Source: Streptomyces goshikiensis
GTDB taxonomy: Bacteria; Actinomycetota; Actinomycetes; Streptomycetales; Streptomycetaceae
Length of the DNA: 64,000 bases
Direction of reading: 5' to 3'
NCBI RefSeq assembly: GCF_014650555.1
Contig: NZ_BMVE01000005.1
Coordinates: 186,001 to 250,000, forward strand
Made by a program: the position numbers and the translations under genes. Below, in pieces: positions 1 to 7,820 of this stretch. The notes under the pieces are model-generated. The model was not told where the DNA came from. It made no database searches and saw only the letters and a list, made by a program, of their open reading frames with translations. Position 1 is the stretch's first letter. The number at the start of each line of letters is the position of its first letter.

Positions 1-840
1 CGAGTCGAGCATCTGGGTGGCGACGATGACGGGTTTGGCGTTGCGCTTGGCGAGTTTGACGGCTCGCTTTTGGACGATGGGGACTTGTTCGAGGGGCATT
101 TCGACGCCGAGGTCGCCGCGGGCGACCATGATGCCGTCGAAGGCGGCGACGATTTCGTCGATGTTCTCGACGGCCTGAGGTTTTTCGATCTTGGCGATGA
201 CGGGGAGGCGTCGGCCTTCTTCGTCCATGATGCGGTGGACGTCTTCGATGTCGCGGCCGCTGCGGACGAAGGAGAGGGCGATGACGTCGGCGCCGGTGCG
301 CAGGGCCCAGCGGAGGTCTTCGATGTCCTTGTCGGAGAGGGCGGGGACGGAGACGGCGACTCCGGGGAGGTTGAGTCCCTTGTGGTCGGAGACCATGCCG
401 CCTTCGATGACGGTGGTGTGGACGTGGGGGCCTTCGACGGTGGTGACTTGGAGGGTGACGCGGCCGTCGTCGACGAGGATGCGTTCGCCGGGGGTGACGT
501 CGGCGGCGAGGCCGGGGTAGGTGGTGCCGCAGGTGTGGCGGTCGCCTTGGTGGTCTTCGGTGGTGATGGTGAACTCGTCGCCGCGTTCAAGGAGTACGGG
601 GCCTTCGTGGAAGCGGCCGAGTCGGATCTTCGGGCCTTGAAGGTCGGCGAGGATGCCGACGCTGCGGCCGGTTTCGTCGGATGCCTTGCGCACGCGTTGG
701 TAGCGCTCCTCGTGTTCGGCGTAGGTGCCGTGGCTGAGGTTGAGGCGGGCGATGTCCATTCCGGCTTCGACCAGGGCTTTGATCTGGTCGTATGAGTCGG
801 TGGCGGGGCCCAGGGTACATACGATTTTCGCTCGGCGCAT
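1..840 (-). CDS. pyk: Pyruvate kinase, N-terminal 280 residues (cut by window edge)
   Basis: Catalyses phosphoenolpyruvate plus ADP to pyruvate plus ATP, the last step of glycolysis, in the cytoplasm. The reading frame starts at ATG 840 (MRRAKIVCTLGPAT) and runs off the left edge, so about 190 C-terminal residues of a normal 470-480 residue enzyme are missing. Visible family signatures are NLSHG (34-38), ADLQGPKIR (65-73), the active-site segment IAKIEKP with the catalytic lysine at 217, and the metal/phosphate motif MVARGDLGVE (238-247). The upstream region holds an unusual direct repeat and a hairpin that belongs to the next gene. Nothing suggests disruption. Streptomycetes often carry two pyk genes, and which one this is cannot be told from the fragment. 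Confidence 0.97.
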   Translation of the reverse strand, partial: MRRAKIVCTLGPATDSYDQIKALVEAGMDIARLNLSHGTYAEHEERYQRVRKASDETGRSVGILADLQGPKIRLGRFHEGPVLLERGDEFTITTEDHQGDRHTCGTTYPGLAADVTPGERILVDDGRVTLQVTTVEGPHVHTTVIEGGMVSDHKGLNLPGVAVSVPALSDKDIEDLRWALRTGADVIALSFVRSGRDIEDVHRIMDEEGRRLPVIAKIEKPQAVENIDEIVAAFDGIMVARGDLGVEMPLEQVPIVQKRAVKLAKRNAKPVIVATQMLDS

Positions 841-915
841 GGGGCGAGGGTATGCCCCTACCAGGCAGTAGGAAATTGGTTCAGGGTGTCGGCTCAACGA
901 CCTTTGGGCGAAAGG

Positions 916-932
916 TTGTTGACAATTGTTGA
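916..932. promoter_or_regulatory. Direct repeat TTGTTGA x2, possible operator/promoter of pyk
   Basis: TTGTTGA occurs at 916-922 and again at 926-932, exactly 10 bases apart, around an ACAATTGT palindrome. It is AT-rich against a very GC-rich background and lies 76-92 bases upstream of the pyk start codon. One-helical-turn spacing fits a protein-binding site, but no regulator can be named. Confidence 0.35.
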
Positions 933-940
933 ATGTGCAT

Positions 941-964
941 GGGGGTGCTCTGATGAGCACCCCC
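941..964 (-). terminator. Hairpin terminator after the SIMPL gene
   Basis: Perfect 10-base inverted repeat GGGGGTGCTC / GAGCACCCCC with a 4-base loop, 23 bases beyond the stop codon of the SIMPL-domain gene. There is no long T-run, as is usual in Streptomyces. Confidence 0.75.
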
Positions 965-986
965 GGAGTGTGAATTCGTGGGGGTT

Positions 987-1688
987 TCAGAGCTCGGGAG
1001 GGGTCATGGTGAACCGCGCGTTGACTTGTGCGTAGACGGTCTGGCGTTGGGGTTCGAGGTCGAGTGGTGGGGCGCCGGCGTCTTCGGAGGTGCTGAAGGC
1101 CATGGTGCGCATGGAGCCGGGGGTGGCTTGGGCGAAGGGGGCGGCGTTCTCGGCGCCGAGGTCGGCGAGTTCGACGAGGGCGGCGAGGCGGGCGCCGAGG
1201 GCTTCGGCGTATTCGCGGGCGCGTTGGACGGCTTCGAGTACGGCTTGGCGGCGGGCTTGGCCGTGGGCGGGTGAGGTGGGGCGCAGGGCCCACCAGGGGC
1301 CGTCGACCTGGGTGAGTTCGAGGTCGGCGAGGCGGGTGGTGAGTTCACCCAGAGCGGTGAAGTCGTTGAGTTCGGCGGTGATGTGCACTCGTCCGTGGTA
1401 GGCGCGGATGCGTTCGCCGCGGCCGTGGCGGGTGAGTTCGGGGGTGATGGAGAAGGAGCCGGTTTCGAGTTTTTCGACGGGTTCGCCGTAGCTCTTGATG
1501 AGTTCGAGTACGGAGTTGTTGCGGCGGGTGAGGTCTTCGAGGGCGGTGCGGCGGTCGGTGCCGCGGGCGCTGACGCTGATGCCGATGCGGGCGATCTCGG
1601 GGTCGACTTCGATCCGGGCTTCGCCGCGGACTGCGACGCGGGGTACTTCGGGGGTTCCGTAGGGCTGGTGCGCTGCGTCCTGAGTCAT
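987..1688 (-). CDS. SIMPL domain-containing protein (DUF541)
   Basis: A 233-residue protein of the SIMPL/DUF541 family, named after mouse SIMPL and found in many bacteria, usually without a defined biochemical role; some members are periplasmic (Brucella BP26). The start VAVRGEARIEVDPEIARIGISVSARGTD-type pattern, a repeated beta strand of alternating small and charged residues followed by a helix with a conserved arginine pair, is typical. I see no signal peptide, so this one is probably cytoplasmic. It is monocistronic, with its own hairpin terminator downstream, between pyk and a divergently transcribed nucleotidase. ATG 1688 is the only sensible start. Confidence 0.85.
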   Translation of the reverse strand: MTQDAAHQPYGTPEVPRVAVRGEARIEVDPEIARIGISVSARGTDRRTALEDLTRRNNSVLELIKSYGEPVEKLETGSFSITPELTRHGRGERIRAYHGRVHITAELNDFTALGELTTRLADLELTQVDGPWWALRPTSPAHGQARRQAVLEAVQRAREYAEALGARLAALVELADLGAENAAPFAQATPGSMRTMAFSTSEDAGAPPLDLEPQRQTVYAQVNARFTMTPPEL

Positions 1689-1817
1689 GTCTTCACTGTC
1701 GCACTGCCGTCTGTGGGGGTCGGGGTCATCGGATCGAAACCTGTTGGGGGTGTTGCTGCTTGTTACTCGTGGGTCAGAATCTACGCGCGTTGTTCAGGCC
1801 TCAAAAGGGGAGATGGC

Positions 1818-3608
1818 ATGACGTTCGACCGCAGGGCTTTTCTGGGGACCACGGCTGCGACGGGTGCGGCCGTGGCGTTGGCGGGGGCCACGAGCTCCCC
1901 GGCTGCCGCGCACTCGGAGTCGCGGCCGCGGACGTACTCGTTCACGGTGATGGGTACGACCGATCTGCACGGGAATGTCTTTAACTGGGACTATTTCACG
2001 GACAAGGAGTTCGACGACAAGGCGCACAACGACGTCGGTCTGGCGAAGATCTCGACGCTGGTGAACCAGGTGCGGGCGGAGAAGGGGCGGCGCAATACGC
2101 TGCTGATCGATGCCGGTGACACGATCCAGGGCACGCAGTTGTCGTACTACTACGCGAAGGTGGATCCGATCACCGCGCGGCGGGGTCCGGTGCACCCGAT
2201 GGCGCAGGCGATGAACGCGATCGGGTATGACGCGGCGGCGCTGGGGAACCACGAGTTCAACTACGGCATTCCGGTGTTGCGGAAGTTCGAGGAGCAGTGT
2301 GATTTCCCGCTGCTGGGGGCGAACGCGCTGGATGCGAAGACGCTGCGGCCGGCGTTCCCTCCGTACAGCGTGCACTGCTTGCGGACGCCGTTCGGGCGGG
2401 ATGTGAAGGTGGCGGTGCTGGGGCTGACGAACCCGGGGATCGCGATCTGGGACAAGGCGAACGTGCAGGGGAAGATGACGTTCCCGGGTCTGGAGGAGCA
2501 GGCGGCGAAGTACGTGCCGCGGCTGCGGGCGCTGGGTGCGGACGTGGTGATCGTGTCGGCGCATTCGGGTTCGAGCGGTACGTCGAGCTACGGGGACCAG
2601 TTGCCGTACGTGGAGAACGCGGCGGGGCTGGTGGCGGAGCAGGTGCCGGGGATCGATGCGATTTTGGTGGGGCACGCGCATACGGAGATCCCGGAGTACC
2701 GGGTGAAGAACAAGGCGACCGGCAAGGACGTGGTGTTGTCGGAGCCGCTGAAGTGGGGTCAGCGGCTTACGCTGTTCGACTTCGAGCTGACGTGGTCGAA
2801 GGGCTGCTGGTCGGTGGCGAAGGTGTCGGCGAAGGTGCTGAACTCGAACGCGGTGGCGGAGGATCCGAAGATCACGCGGCTGTTGTCGGATGAGCACCGC
2901 AAGGTCGTGGCGTATGTGAACCAGGTGATCGGTACGTCGACGCAGGCGATGTCTTCGGCTGAGGGTCCGGTCAAGGACGTGGCGATCATCGATCTGATCA
3001 ACCATGTGCAGGCGGAGACGGTGAAGGGGGCGCTGGCGGGTACGGAGTGGGCGGCGCTGCCGGTGCTGTCGCAGGCTTCGTGTTTCTCGCGGACGGCGTC
3101 GATTCCGGCGGGGCAGGTCACGATCAAGGATGCGGCGGGGCTGTATCCGTTCGAGAACACGCTGGAGGCGCGGCTGCTGACGGGTGCGCAGCTGAAGGAT
3201 TATCTGGAGTTCTCGGCGCGGTATTTCGTGCGGACGGCGCCGGGTGATGTGGTGGATCCGGCGAAGCTGACGAATGCGGAGAGCATTCCGGATTACAACT
3301 ATGACGCGGTGTACGGGCTGGTGTACGACATTGATGTCGCGCAGCCGGTGGGGTCGCGGATCACGGGGTTGTCGTTCCAGGGGAAGCCGGTGGATCCGGC
3401 GGCGCGGTTCGTGTTCGCGGTGAACAATTACCGGGCGTCGGGTGGGGGCAACTTCCCGCATGTGGCGCAGGCCAAGCAGTTGTGGTCGAACTCGGAGGAG
3501 ATCCGGAACACGATCATCGGTTGGGTGAAGGCGAAGGGGACGGTGGATCCGGCGCAGTTCGCTTCGGTGGACTGGCGTCTGACGCGGGCCGGGGTCGCGG
3601 TGTTCTAG
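1818..3608 (+). CDS. Tat-exported bifunctional metallophosphatase / 5'-nucleotidase
   Basis: A 596-residue secreted nucleotidase of the UshA/CpdB type, expected to dephosphorylate extracellular nucleotides or 2',3'-cyclic nucleotides so that nucleoside and phosphate can be taken up. The N-terminus is a classic Tat signal: RR at residues 5-6 within DRRAFLG, a hydrophobic Ala-rich stretch, then an AxA-type cleavage region near residue 31. The N-terminal metallophosphatase domain shows DLHG (49-52), DAGD (98-101), GNHE (143-146) and a later GHAH; the C-terminal half is the 5'-nucleotidase substrate domain with NNYRASGGG. ATG 1818 is preceded by the purine-rich AAAAGGGGAGA and is preferred over upstream in-frame codons, which would put residues before the Tat motif. 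It is a single gene ended by a strong hairpin. Confidence 0.95.
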   Translation: MTFDRRAFLGTTAATGAAVALAGATSSPAAAHSESRPRTYSFTVMGTTDLHGNVFNWDYFTDKEFDDKAHNDVGLAKISTLVNQVRAEKGRRNTLLIDAGDTIQGTQLSYYYAKVDPITARRGPVHPMAQAMNAIGYDAAALGNHEFNYGIPVLRKFEEQCDFPLLGANALDAKTLRPAFPPYSVHCLRTPFGRDVKVAVLGLTNPGIAIWDKANVQGKMTFPGLEEQAAKYVPRLRALGADVVIVSAHSGSSGTSSYGDQLPYVENAAGLVAEQVPGIDAILVGHAHTEIPEYRVKNKATGKDVVLSEPLKWGQRLTLFDFELTWSKGCWSVAKVSAKVLNSNAVAEDPKITRLLSDEHRKVVAYVNQVIGTSTQAMSSAEGPVKDVAIIDLINHVQAETVKGALAGTEWAALPVLSQASCFSRTASIPAGQVTIKDAAGLYPFENTLEARLLTGAQLKDYLEFSARYFVRTAPGDVVDPAKLTNAESIPDYNYDAVYGLVYDIDVAQPVGSRITGLSFQGKPVDPAARFVFAVNNYRASGGGNFPHVAQAKQLWSNSEEIRNTIIGWVKAKGTVDPAQFASVDWRLTRAGVAVF

Positions 3609-3615
3609 GCGGTGG

Positions 3616-3651
3616 GGGTGGCCGGCCGTGGTGTGTGGCGGCCGGCCACCC
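3616..3651. terminator. Bidirectional hairpin between nucleotidase and ALF gene
   Basis: Perfect 13-base inverted repeat (GGGTGGCCGGCCG, 3616-3628, against 3639-3651) with a 10-base loop, lying between two convergent genes. It probably stops transcription from both sides. Confidence 0.8.
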
Positions 3652-3670
3652 TTCGTTGGTGCGGGTCCGG

Positions 3671-4858
3671 TCAGTTCCGTGCGCCGGCGCGGCGCATCCG
3701 GGCGGCGAGCAGTGCTCCGGCGCCGGCGATGAGCGCGGTGCCCGCGCCGCCGGCGATCAGGGTGGTGTTGTCGCCGGCGCCGGTGGTGGCGAGGGGCGTT
3801 CCGTTGTGGCCCTGGGCGGCGACGGCGGTGTTGCCGGTGCCGGTGCCCGTTCCGGTACCGCTGCCGGTGGTCTTGCCGCCGGTTCCGGTGCCCGTTCCGG
3901 TGCCGTTGCCCTGCTCCTGGCCGTCCTTGCCGGGGGCGGGCTTCTCCTTGTCCTTGGCCGCCTGGTCCTTGGCTGCCTGGTCCTTGTCCTTGGCGCGGGC
4001 CTCGTGCTGGCCCGTCTTGAGGAACTCGGTGCGGTCGGCGGGGGTGCCGGCGAGGGCGGCGCGGCCCGCCTTGAGGATTTCGGGGCCGCCGACGCTGATG
4101 ATCTGGGCGATGGTGACGCGGTTGTCCTGGTCGCGCAGTTGGTACTGGGTCACTTCGAGGAAGTGGCGCAGTTCGGCCGGGGTGGGCGATCCGTTCATGA
4201 GTTTGCTGATCGCCTCGCTGAGGCCGGGGCCGTCCCAGCCTTCGTCGATGCGGGCCAGTTCGACGAGGTCGTCGGAGGCCTGGGCGCGGTAGCGGCCGGT
4301 CTTCAGGAACTCGGCGCGGCCGGCGGGGCTGCTTTCGAGTGCCTTCTTGGCGGCTTCCTTGACGGCCGGGCCGCCGGTGCCGATGAGGCGGGAGATGGCG
4401 ACCTTGTTGTCGTCGTCGCGCAGCTCGTGCTGGGTCACCTCGTAGAAGTGGCGGAGCTGTTCGGCTTTGGTCGCGCTGTCGAGGATCTCGTTGATGCCCC
4501 TCTTGAGGCCGGGGCCCGCGTCGGGGAGGAGCCGGAGGAGCACGATGCGGTAGTCGTCGACGCGGATCCTGTGCTGGTCGGTCTCGATGAACTTGCGCAT
4601 GGCCTGCGGGCCGTCGGCGATGGCCTTGTGGCCGGCTTCCGTCATGTACTCGCTGGCCATCGGGTGGTTGATGATCGCGAGGATGGTCTTGCGGTCCTCG
4701 TCGGCCTGGCCGGGTGCGGTGCGGTCCGGCGTGGTCGGTGCCGGCTGGTTGCCTTGGGCCGGGGCGTCGGTGCCGGCGGCGAACGCCGGTGACGCGATGA
4801 GGACGGCCGGAGCCAGGGCAGCGGTGGTCACCGCTGCGGCGATCCGGGAAAACTTCAC
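3671..4858 (-). CDS. Wall-anchored ALF-repeat protein with LAxTG sorting signal
   Basis: A 395-residue exported protein. A signal peptide (MKFSRIAAAV..., cleavage near AFA/AGT) is followed by at least five short alpha-helical ALF repeats, seen as recurring units of the type EFLKTGxxxARAxDxxVxIxxI and ELRHFxEVTQxxLRDxDNxVxI. The tail is a Gly-Thr low-complexity spacer and then LATTG, a hydrophobic helix and RMRRAGARN, which is a class E sortase (LAxTG) sorting signal. It should therefore be covalently attached to peptidoglycan and project from the hypha. GTG 4858 is chosen because AGGGGG lies 8 bases upstream and it begins exactly at the signal peptide. ALF (Pfam short repeats of unknown function) proteins are abundant in Streptomyces, but their role is unknown. 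It lies 149 bases downstream of the siderophore-type gene pair in the same orientation. Confidence 0.85.
   Translation of the reverse strand: MKFSRIAAAVTTAALAPAVLIASPAFAAGTDAPAQGNQPAPTTPDRTAPGQADEDRKTILAIINHPMASEYMTEAGHKAIADGPQAMRKFIETDQHRIRVDDYRIVLLRLLPDAGPGLKRGINEILDSATKAEQLRHFYEVTQHELRDDDNKVAISRLIGTGGPAVKEAAKKALESSPAGRAEFLKTGRYRAQASDDLVELARIDEGWDGPGLSEAISKLMNGSPTPAELRHFLEVTQYQLRDQDNRVTIAQIISVGGPEILKAGRAALAGTPADRTEFLKTGQHEARAKDKDQAAKDQAAKDKEKPAPGKDGQEQGNGTGTGTGTGGKTTGSGTGTGTGTGNTAVAAQGHNGTPLATTGAGDNTTLIAGGAGTALIAGAGALLAARMRRAGARN
3822..3906. repeat. Gly-Thr codon repeats in the ALF protein spacer
   Basis: Imperfect hexanucleotide repeats of the GCCGGT / GCCCGT kind encode two runs of alternating Gly-Thr just before the sorting signal. 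They are likely prone to length change and give a flexible wall-spanning stalk. Confidence 0.6.
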
Positions 4859-4873
4859 AGACAAAACCCCCTG

Positions 4874-4883
4874 GAAACGTTTC
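4874..4883. promoter_or_regulatory. Palindrome GAAACGTTTC, LacI-type operator candidate
   Basis: A perfect 10-base palindrome with a central CG, 15 bases upstream of the ALF gene start. Centre-CG palindromes of this type are common LacI/GalR-family operators. No such regulator is encoded nearby, so the assignment is only suggestive. Confidence 0.3.
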
Positions 4884-5007
4884 TTCGTTAGAAGGGACGT
4901 TCGACTTGTGGGGATGGTTGTACGGGGTGCGGGCCCCGCCCCTGTGACGGCCTCGGCGCGCTCAGGGGTGGGGTGTCGTTTTTCCTCGTGGGCGGTACGG
5001 CGGCCTC

Positions 5008-6417
5008 TCAGGGGTGGTCGGCGAGGGGGCGGAGTTCGCCTGCCGGGCGGGGGCGGGTGTGTTCGCGCTGGTCGAGGCCGAAGGTGGTGAAGGCGGTGCG
5101 GGCGGGCTGGGGGTAGGGGTCTTTGCCGGTGAGGGTGTTGAGGATGGCGGCGCTGCGCCAGGCGGCGAGGCCGAGGTCGGGGGCGCCGACGCCGTGGCTG
5201 TGGCGTTCGCCGTTCTGGACGAAGACGCTGCCGGTGACGGCGGGGTCGAGGTTCATGCGGTAGCGGTCGTCGATGCGGGGGCGGCCCTCGGAGTCCTTGC
5301 GCAGGTAGGGGTCGAGTCCGGCGAGAAGGCGGCCGAGGGGGCGTTCGCGGTAGCCGGTGGCGAGGATGACGGCGTCGGTGGTGAGGCGGCTGCGGGTGCC
5401 CTGTTCGGTGTGTTCGAGGTGGAGTTCGACTTTGGTGGTGGCGACGCGGCCGGCGGTGCGGACGGTGACTCCGGGGGTGAGGACGGTGTCGGGCCAGCCG
5501 CCTTCGAGGGTGCGGCGGTAGAGCTCTTCGTGGATGGCGGCGATGGTGCCGGCGTCGATGCCCTTGTGGAGTTGCCATTGGGCGGGGACGAGCCGGTTGC
5601 GGACGGGTTCGGGCAGGGAGTGGAAGTACCGGCTGTAGTCGGGGGTGAAGTGTTCGAGGCCGAGCTTGGAGTACTCCATGGGGGCGAAGGAGGGGGTGCG
5701 GGCGAGCCAGGTGAGGCGTTCGCGGCCGAGGGGGCGGGTGCGGAGCAGGTCGAGGAAGATCTCGGCGCCCGACTGGCCGGATCCGATGATGGTGACGTGT
5801 TCGGCGCCGAGGACGCGTGCGCGGTTGTCGAGGTATTCGGCGGAGTGGATGACGGGGACGGTGGGGGCTTCGGCGAGGGGGCGCAGGGGTTCGGGGATGT
5901 GGGGGGCGGTGCCGATGCCGAGGGCGAGGTTGCGGGTGTAGGTGCGGCCGAGGGCTTCGGCTTCGCCGTCGGTGTCGAGTTGGGTGTAGTCGACTTCGAA
6001 GAGGTCGCGTTCGGGGTTCCAGCGGACGGCGTCGACCTGGTGGCCGAAGTGGAGTCCGGGGAGGCGGCCGGCGACCCAGCGGCAGTAGGCGTCGTATTCG
6101 GCGCGCTGGATGTGGAACTGCTCGGCGAAGTAGAAGGGGAAGAGCCGTTCCTTGTGCTTGAGGTAGTTGAGGAAGCTCCAGGGGCTGGCGGGGTCGGCGA
6201 GGGTGACGAGGTCGGCGAGGAAGGGGACTTGGAGGGTGGCGCCTTCGATGAGGAGTCCGGGGTGCCAGCGGAAGTCGCGGCGCTGGTCGTAGAAGACGGT
6301 GGCGAGTTCGCCGGCTCCTTGTTGGGGCAGGCCCTGGGCGAGGGCGGCGAGGGAGAGGTTGAAGGGGCCGATGCCGATTCCGACGAGGTCTTGGGGGGCG
6401 TCGAGTTGGGCGGTCAT
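5008..6417 (-). CDS. Lysine/ornithine N-hydroxylase, DesB/IucD-like flavoprotein
   Basis: A 469-residue FAD- and NADPH-dependent monooxygenase of the SidA/IucD/PvdA family, which hydroxylates the terminal amine of lysine, ornithine or a diamine such as cadaverine during siderophore synthesis. Near the N-terminus GIGIGPFNLSLAAL is the FAD-binding motif; mid-protein VTIIGSGQSGAEIFLDL is the NADPH-binding motif; ATGYRERPL is the conserved C-terminal ATGY segment. Its ATG overlaps the stop of the upstream decarboxylase in ATGA, so the two are translationally coupled. This decarboxylase-then-hydroxylase order is that of desA-desB of desferrioxamine synthesis, where cadaverine is the substrate. However, desC (acyltransferase) and desD (NIS synthetase) do not follow; an ALF-repeat gene does. 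The true substrate is therefore open. Confidence 0.9.
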   Translation of the reverse strand: MTAQLDAPQDLVGIGIGPFNLSLAALAQGLPQQGAGELATVFYDQRRDFRWHPGLLIEGATLQVPFLADLVTLADPASPWSFLNYLKHKERLFPFYFAEQFHIQRAEYDAYCRWVAGRLPGLHFGHQVDAVRWNPERDLFEVDYTQLDTDGEAEALGRTYTRNLALGIGTAPHIPEPLRPLAEAPTVPVIHSAEYLDNRARVLGAEHVTIIGSGQSGAEIFLDLLRTRPLGRERLTWLARTPSFAPMEYSKLGLEHFTPDYSRYFHSLPEPVRNRLVPAQWQLHKGIDAGTIAAIHEELYRRTLEGGWPDTVLTPGVTVRTAGRVATTKVELHLEHTEQGTRSRLTTDAVILATGYRERPLGRLLAGLDPYLRKDSEGRPRIDDRYRMNLDPAVTGSVFVQNGERHSHGVGAPDLGLAAWRSAAILNTLTGKDPYPQPARTAFTTFGLDQREHTRPRPAGELRPLADHP

Positions 6418-7820
6418 GGCTGGGTTCTGCCTTCCAGGAGGGTGACGAGGGTGTCCAGGTCGCCGGCCGTGCTGTGGGGGTTGAGGAGGGTGGCTTTGAG
6501 CCAGAGGCGGCCGTCGGCGGTGGCGCGGCCGAGTACGGCGCTGCCGTCGAGGAGGAGGGTGCGGCGCAGGGTGGCGAGCTGGTCGTCGTCCGTGGGGGTG
6601 GGGCGGAAGAGGACGGTGGTGAGGGTGGGGGCCGAGTGGAGTTCGAAGCGGGGGTGGGCGTCGAGGAGTTCGGCGAGGTGGTGGGCGGCGGCGCAGGTGT
6701 GGTCGATGAGGCGGGCGAGGCCGTCGCGGCCGAGGGAGCGGAGGGTGGCGGCGATTTTGAGGGCGTCGGGGCGGCGGGTGGTGCGCAGGGAGCGGCCGAG
6801 GAGGTCGGGGAGGCCGGCTTCGGTGTCGTCGGTGGCGTTGAGGTAGTCGGCCTGGTGGGCGAGGGGGGCGAGCAGGGCGGTGTCGGGTACGGCGATCAGG
6901 CCTGCGGCGACGGGTTGCCAGCCGAGTTTGTGCAGGTCGAGGGTGATGGAGTGGGCGCGGTGCAGGCCCTGGAGCTTGTGGCGGTGGCGGGGGCTGAGGG
7001 TGAGGAGGCCGCCGTAGGCGGCGTCGATGTGGAGTTCGGCGCGGTGGTGGTCGCAGAGGTCGGCGATGGCGTCGAGGGGGTCGATGAGTCCGGCGTCGGT
7101 GGTTCCGGCGGTGGCGGTGACGAGGACGGGGCGGGGGGTGCGGGCGAGGGCCTCGTCGAGGCGGGCGGGGTCGAGGGTGCCGGTGGGGGTGGGGAGGGAT
7201 TGGGCGGGGGGCAGGCCGAGGAGCCAGGCGGCGCGGGGGACGGAGTGGTGGGCGTTGGCGCCGTGCAGGACGGTGAGGCGGGGGCCGTGGCGTTCGCGGG
7301 CGAGGAGCACGGCGAGCTGGTTGGCTTCGGTGCCGCCGGTGGTGACGAGGGCGTCGGCGTGGGGGGTGCCGTAGAGCTCGGTGGCGAGGGTGCGGGTGAG
7401 GAGTGCCTCGATGGCGGAGGCGGCGGGGGCCTGGTCCCAGGAGTCGAGGGAGGGGTTGAGGGCGCTGACGGCGAGGTCGGCGGCGGCCGCGACGGCGAGG
7501 GGCGGGCAGTGCAGGTGGGCGGCGCAGAGGGGGTCGGCGGGGTCCGCGGCGCCGGCGGCGAGGGTGTGTACGAGGGTCCGGAGCGCCTCGTGGTCGCCGG
7601 TTCCGTGTTCGGGCAGTACGTCGCCCAGCGCGGCGGTGACGCGGGCGGCGACGGCGTCGGGGCCGCCGGCGGGCAGGGGGCCGCGGCGGGCGGCGGTACC
7701 GGTGCGGAGTGCGTCGAGGACGGTGTCGAGGAGGGGCCGCAGCGCGTCGGCGCCGCCGGGGCCTCCGGCGAGCGGGGGCAGCGGGGCGGGGGTACCGGGG
7801 GTACCGGGGGGCGCGTTCAT
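6414..7820 (-). CDS. PLP-dependent decarboxylase, DesA-like
   Basis: A 468-residue group II pyridoxal-phosphate amino-acid decarboxylase. It shows TTGGTEANQLAV (cofactor phosphate region), HIDAAYGG (aspartate to the PLP nitrogen) and ITLDLHKLGWQP with the PLP-binding lysine. The family decarboxylates L-lysine, 2,4-diaminobutyrate, glutamate or aromatic amino acids; pairing with an N-hydroxylase suggests a diamine such as cadaverine or putrescine made for a hydroxamate siderophore. ATG 7820 has GAGGA five bases upstream and starts at the first well-behaved codons. The first 40 residues are Pro/Ala/Gly-rich. No classical DmdR/IdeR iron box is visible in the 130 bases upstream, unlike the known des operon, so iron control is unproven. 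Confidence 0.88.
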   Translation of the reverse strand: MNAPPGTPGTPAPLPPLAGGPGGADALRPLLDTVLDALRTGTAARRGPLPAGGPDAVAARVTAALGDVLPEHGTGDHEALRTLVHTLAAGAADPADPLCAAHLHCPPLAVAAAADLAVSALNPSLDSWDQAPAASAIEALLTRTLATELYGTPHADALVTTGGTEANQLAVLLARERHGPRLTVLHGANAHHSVPRAAWLLGLPPAQSLPTPTGTLDPARLDEALARTPRPVLVTATAGTTDAGLIDPLDAIADLCDHHRAELHIDAAYGGLLTLSPRHRHKLQGLHRAHSITLDLHKLGWQPVAAGLIAVPDTALLAPLAHQADYLNATDDTEAGLPDLLGRSLRTTRRPDALKIAATLRSLGRDGLARLIDHTCAAAHHLAELLDAHPRFELHSAPTLTTVLFRPTPTDDDQLATLRRTLLLDGSAVLGRATADGRLWLKATLLNPHSTAGDLDTLVTLLEGRTQP

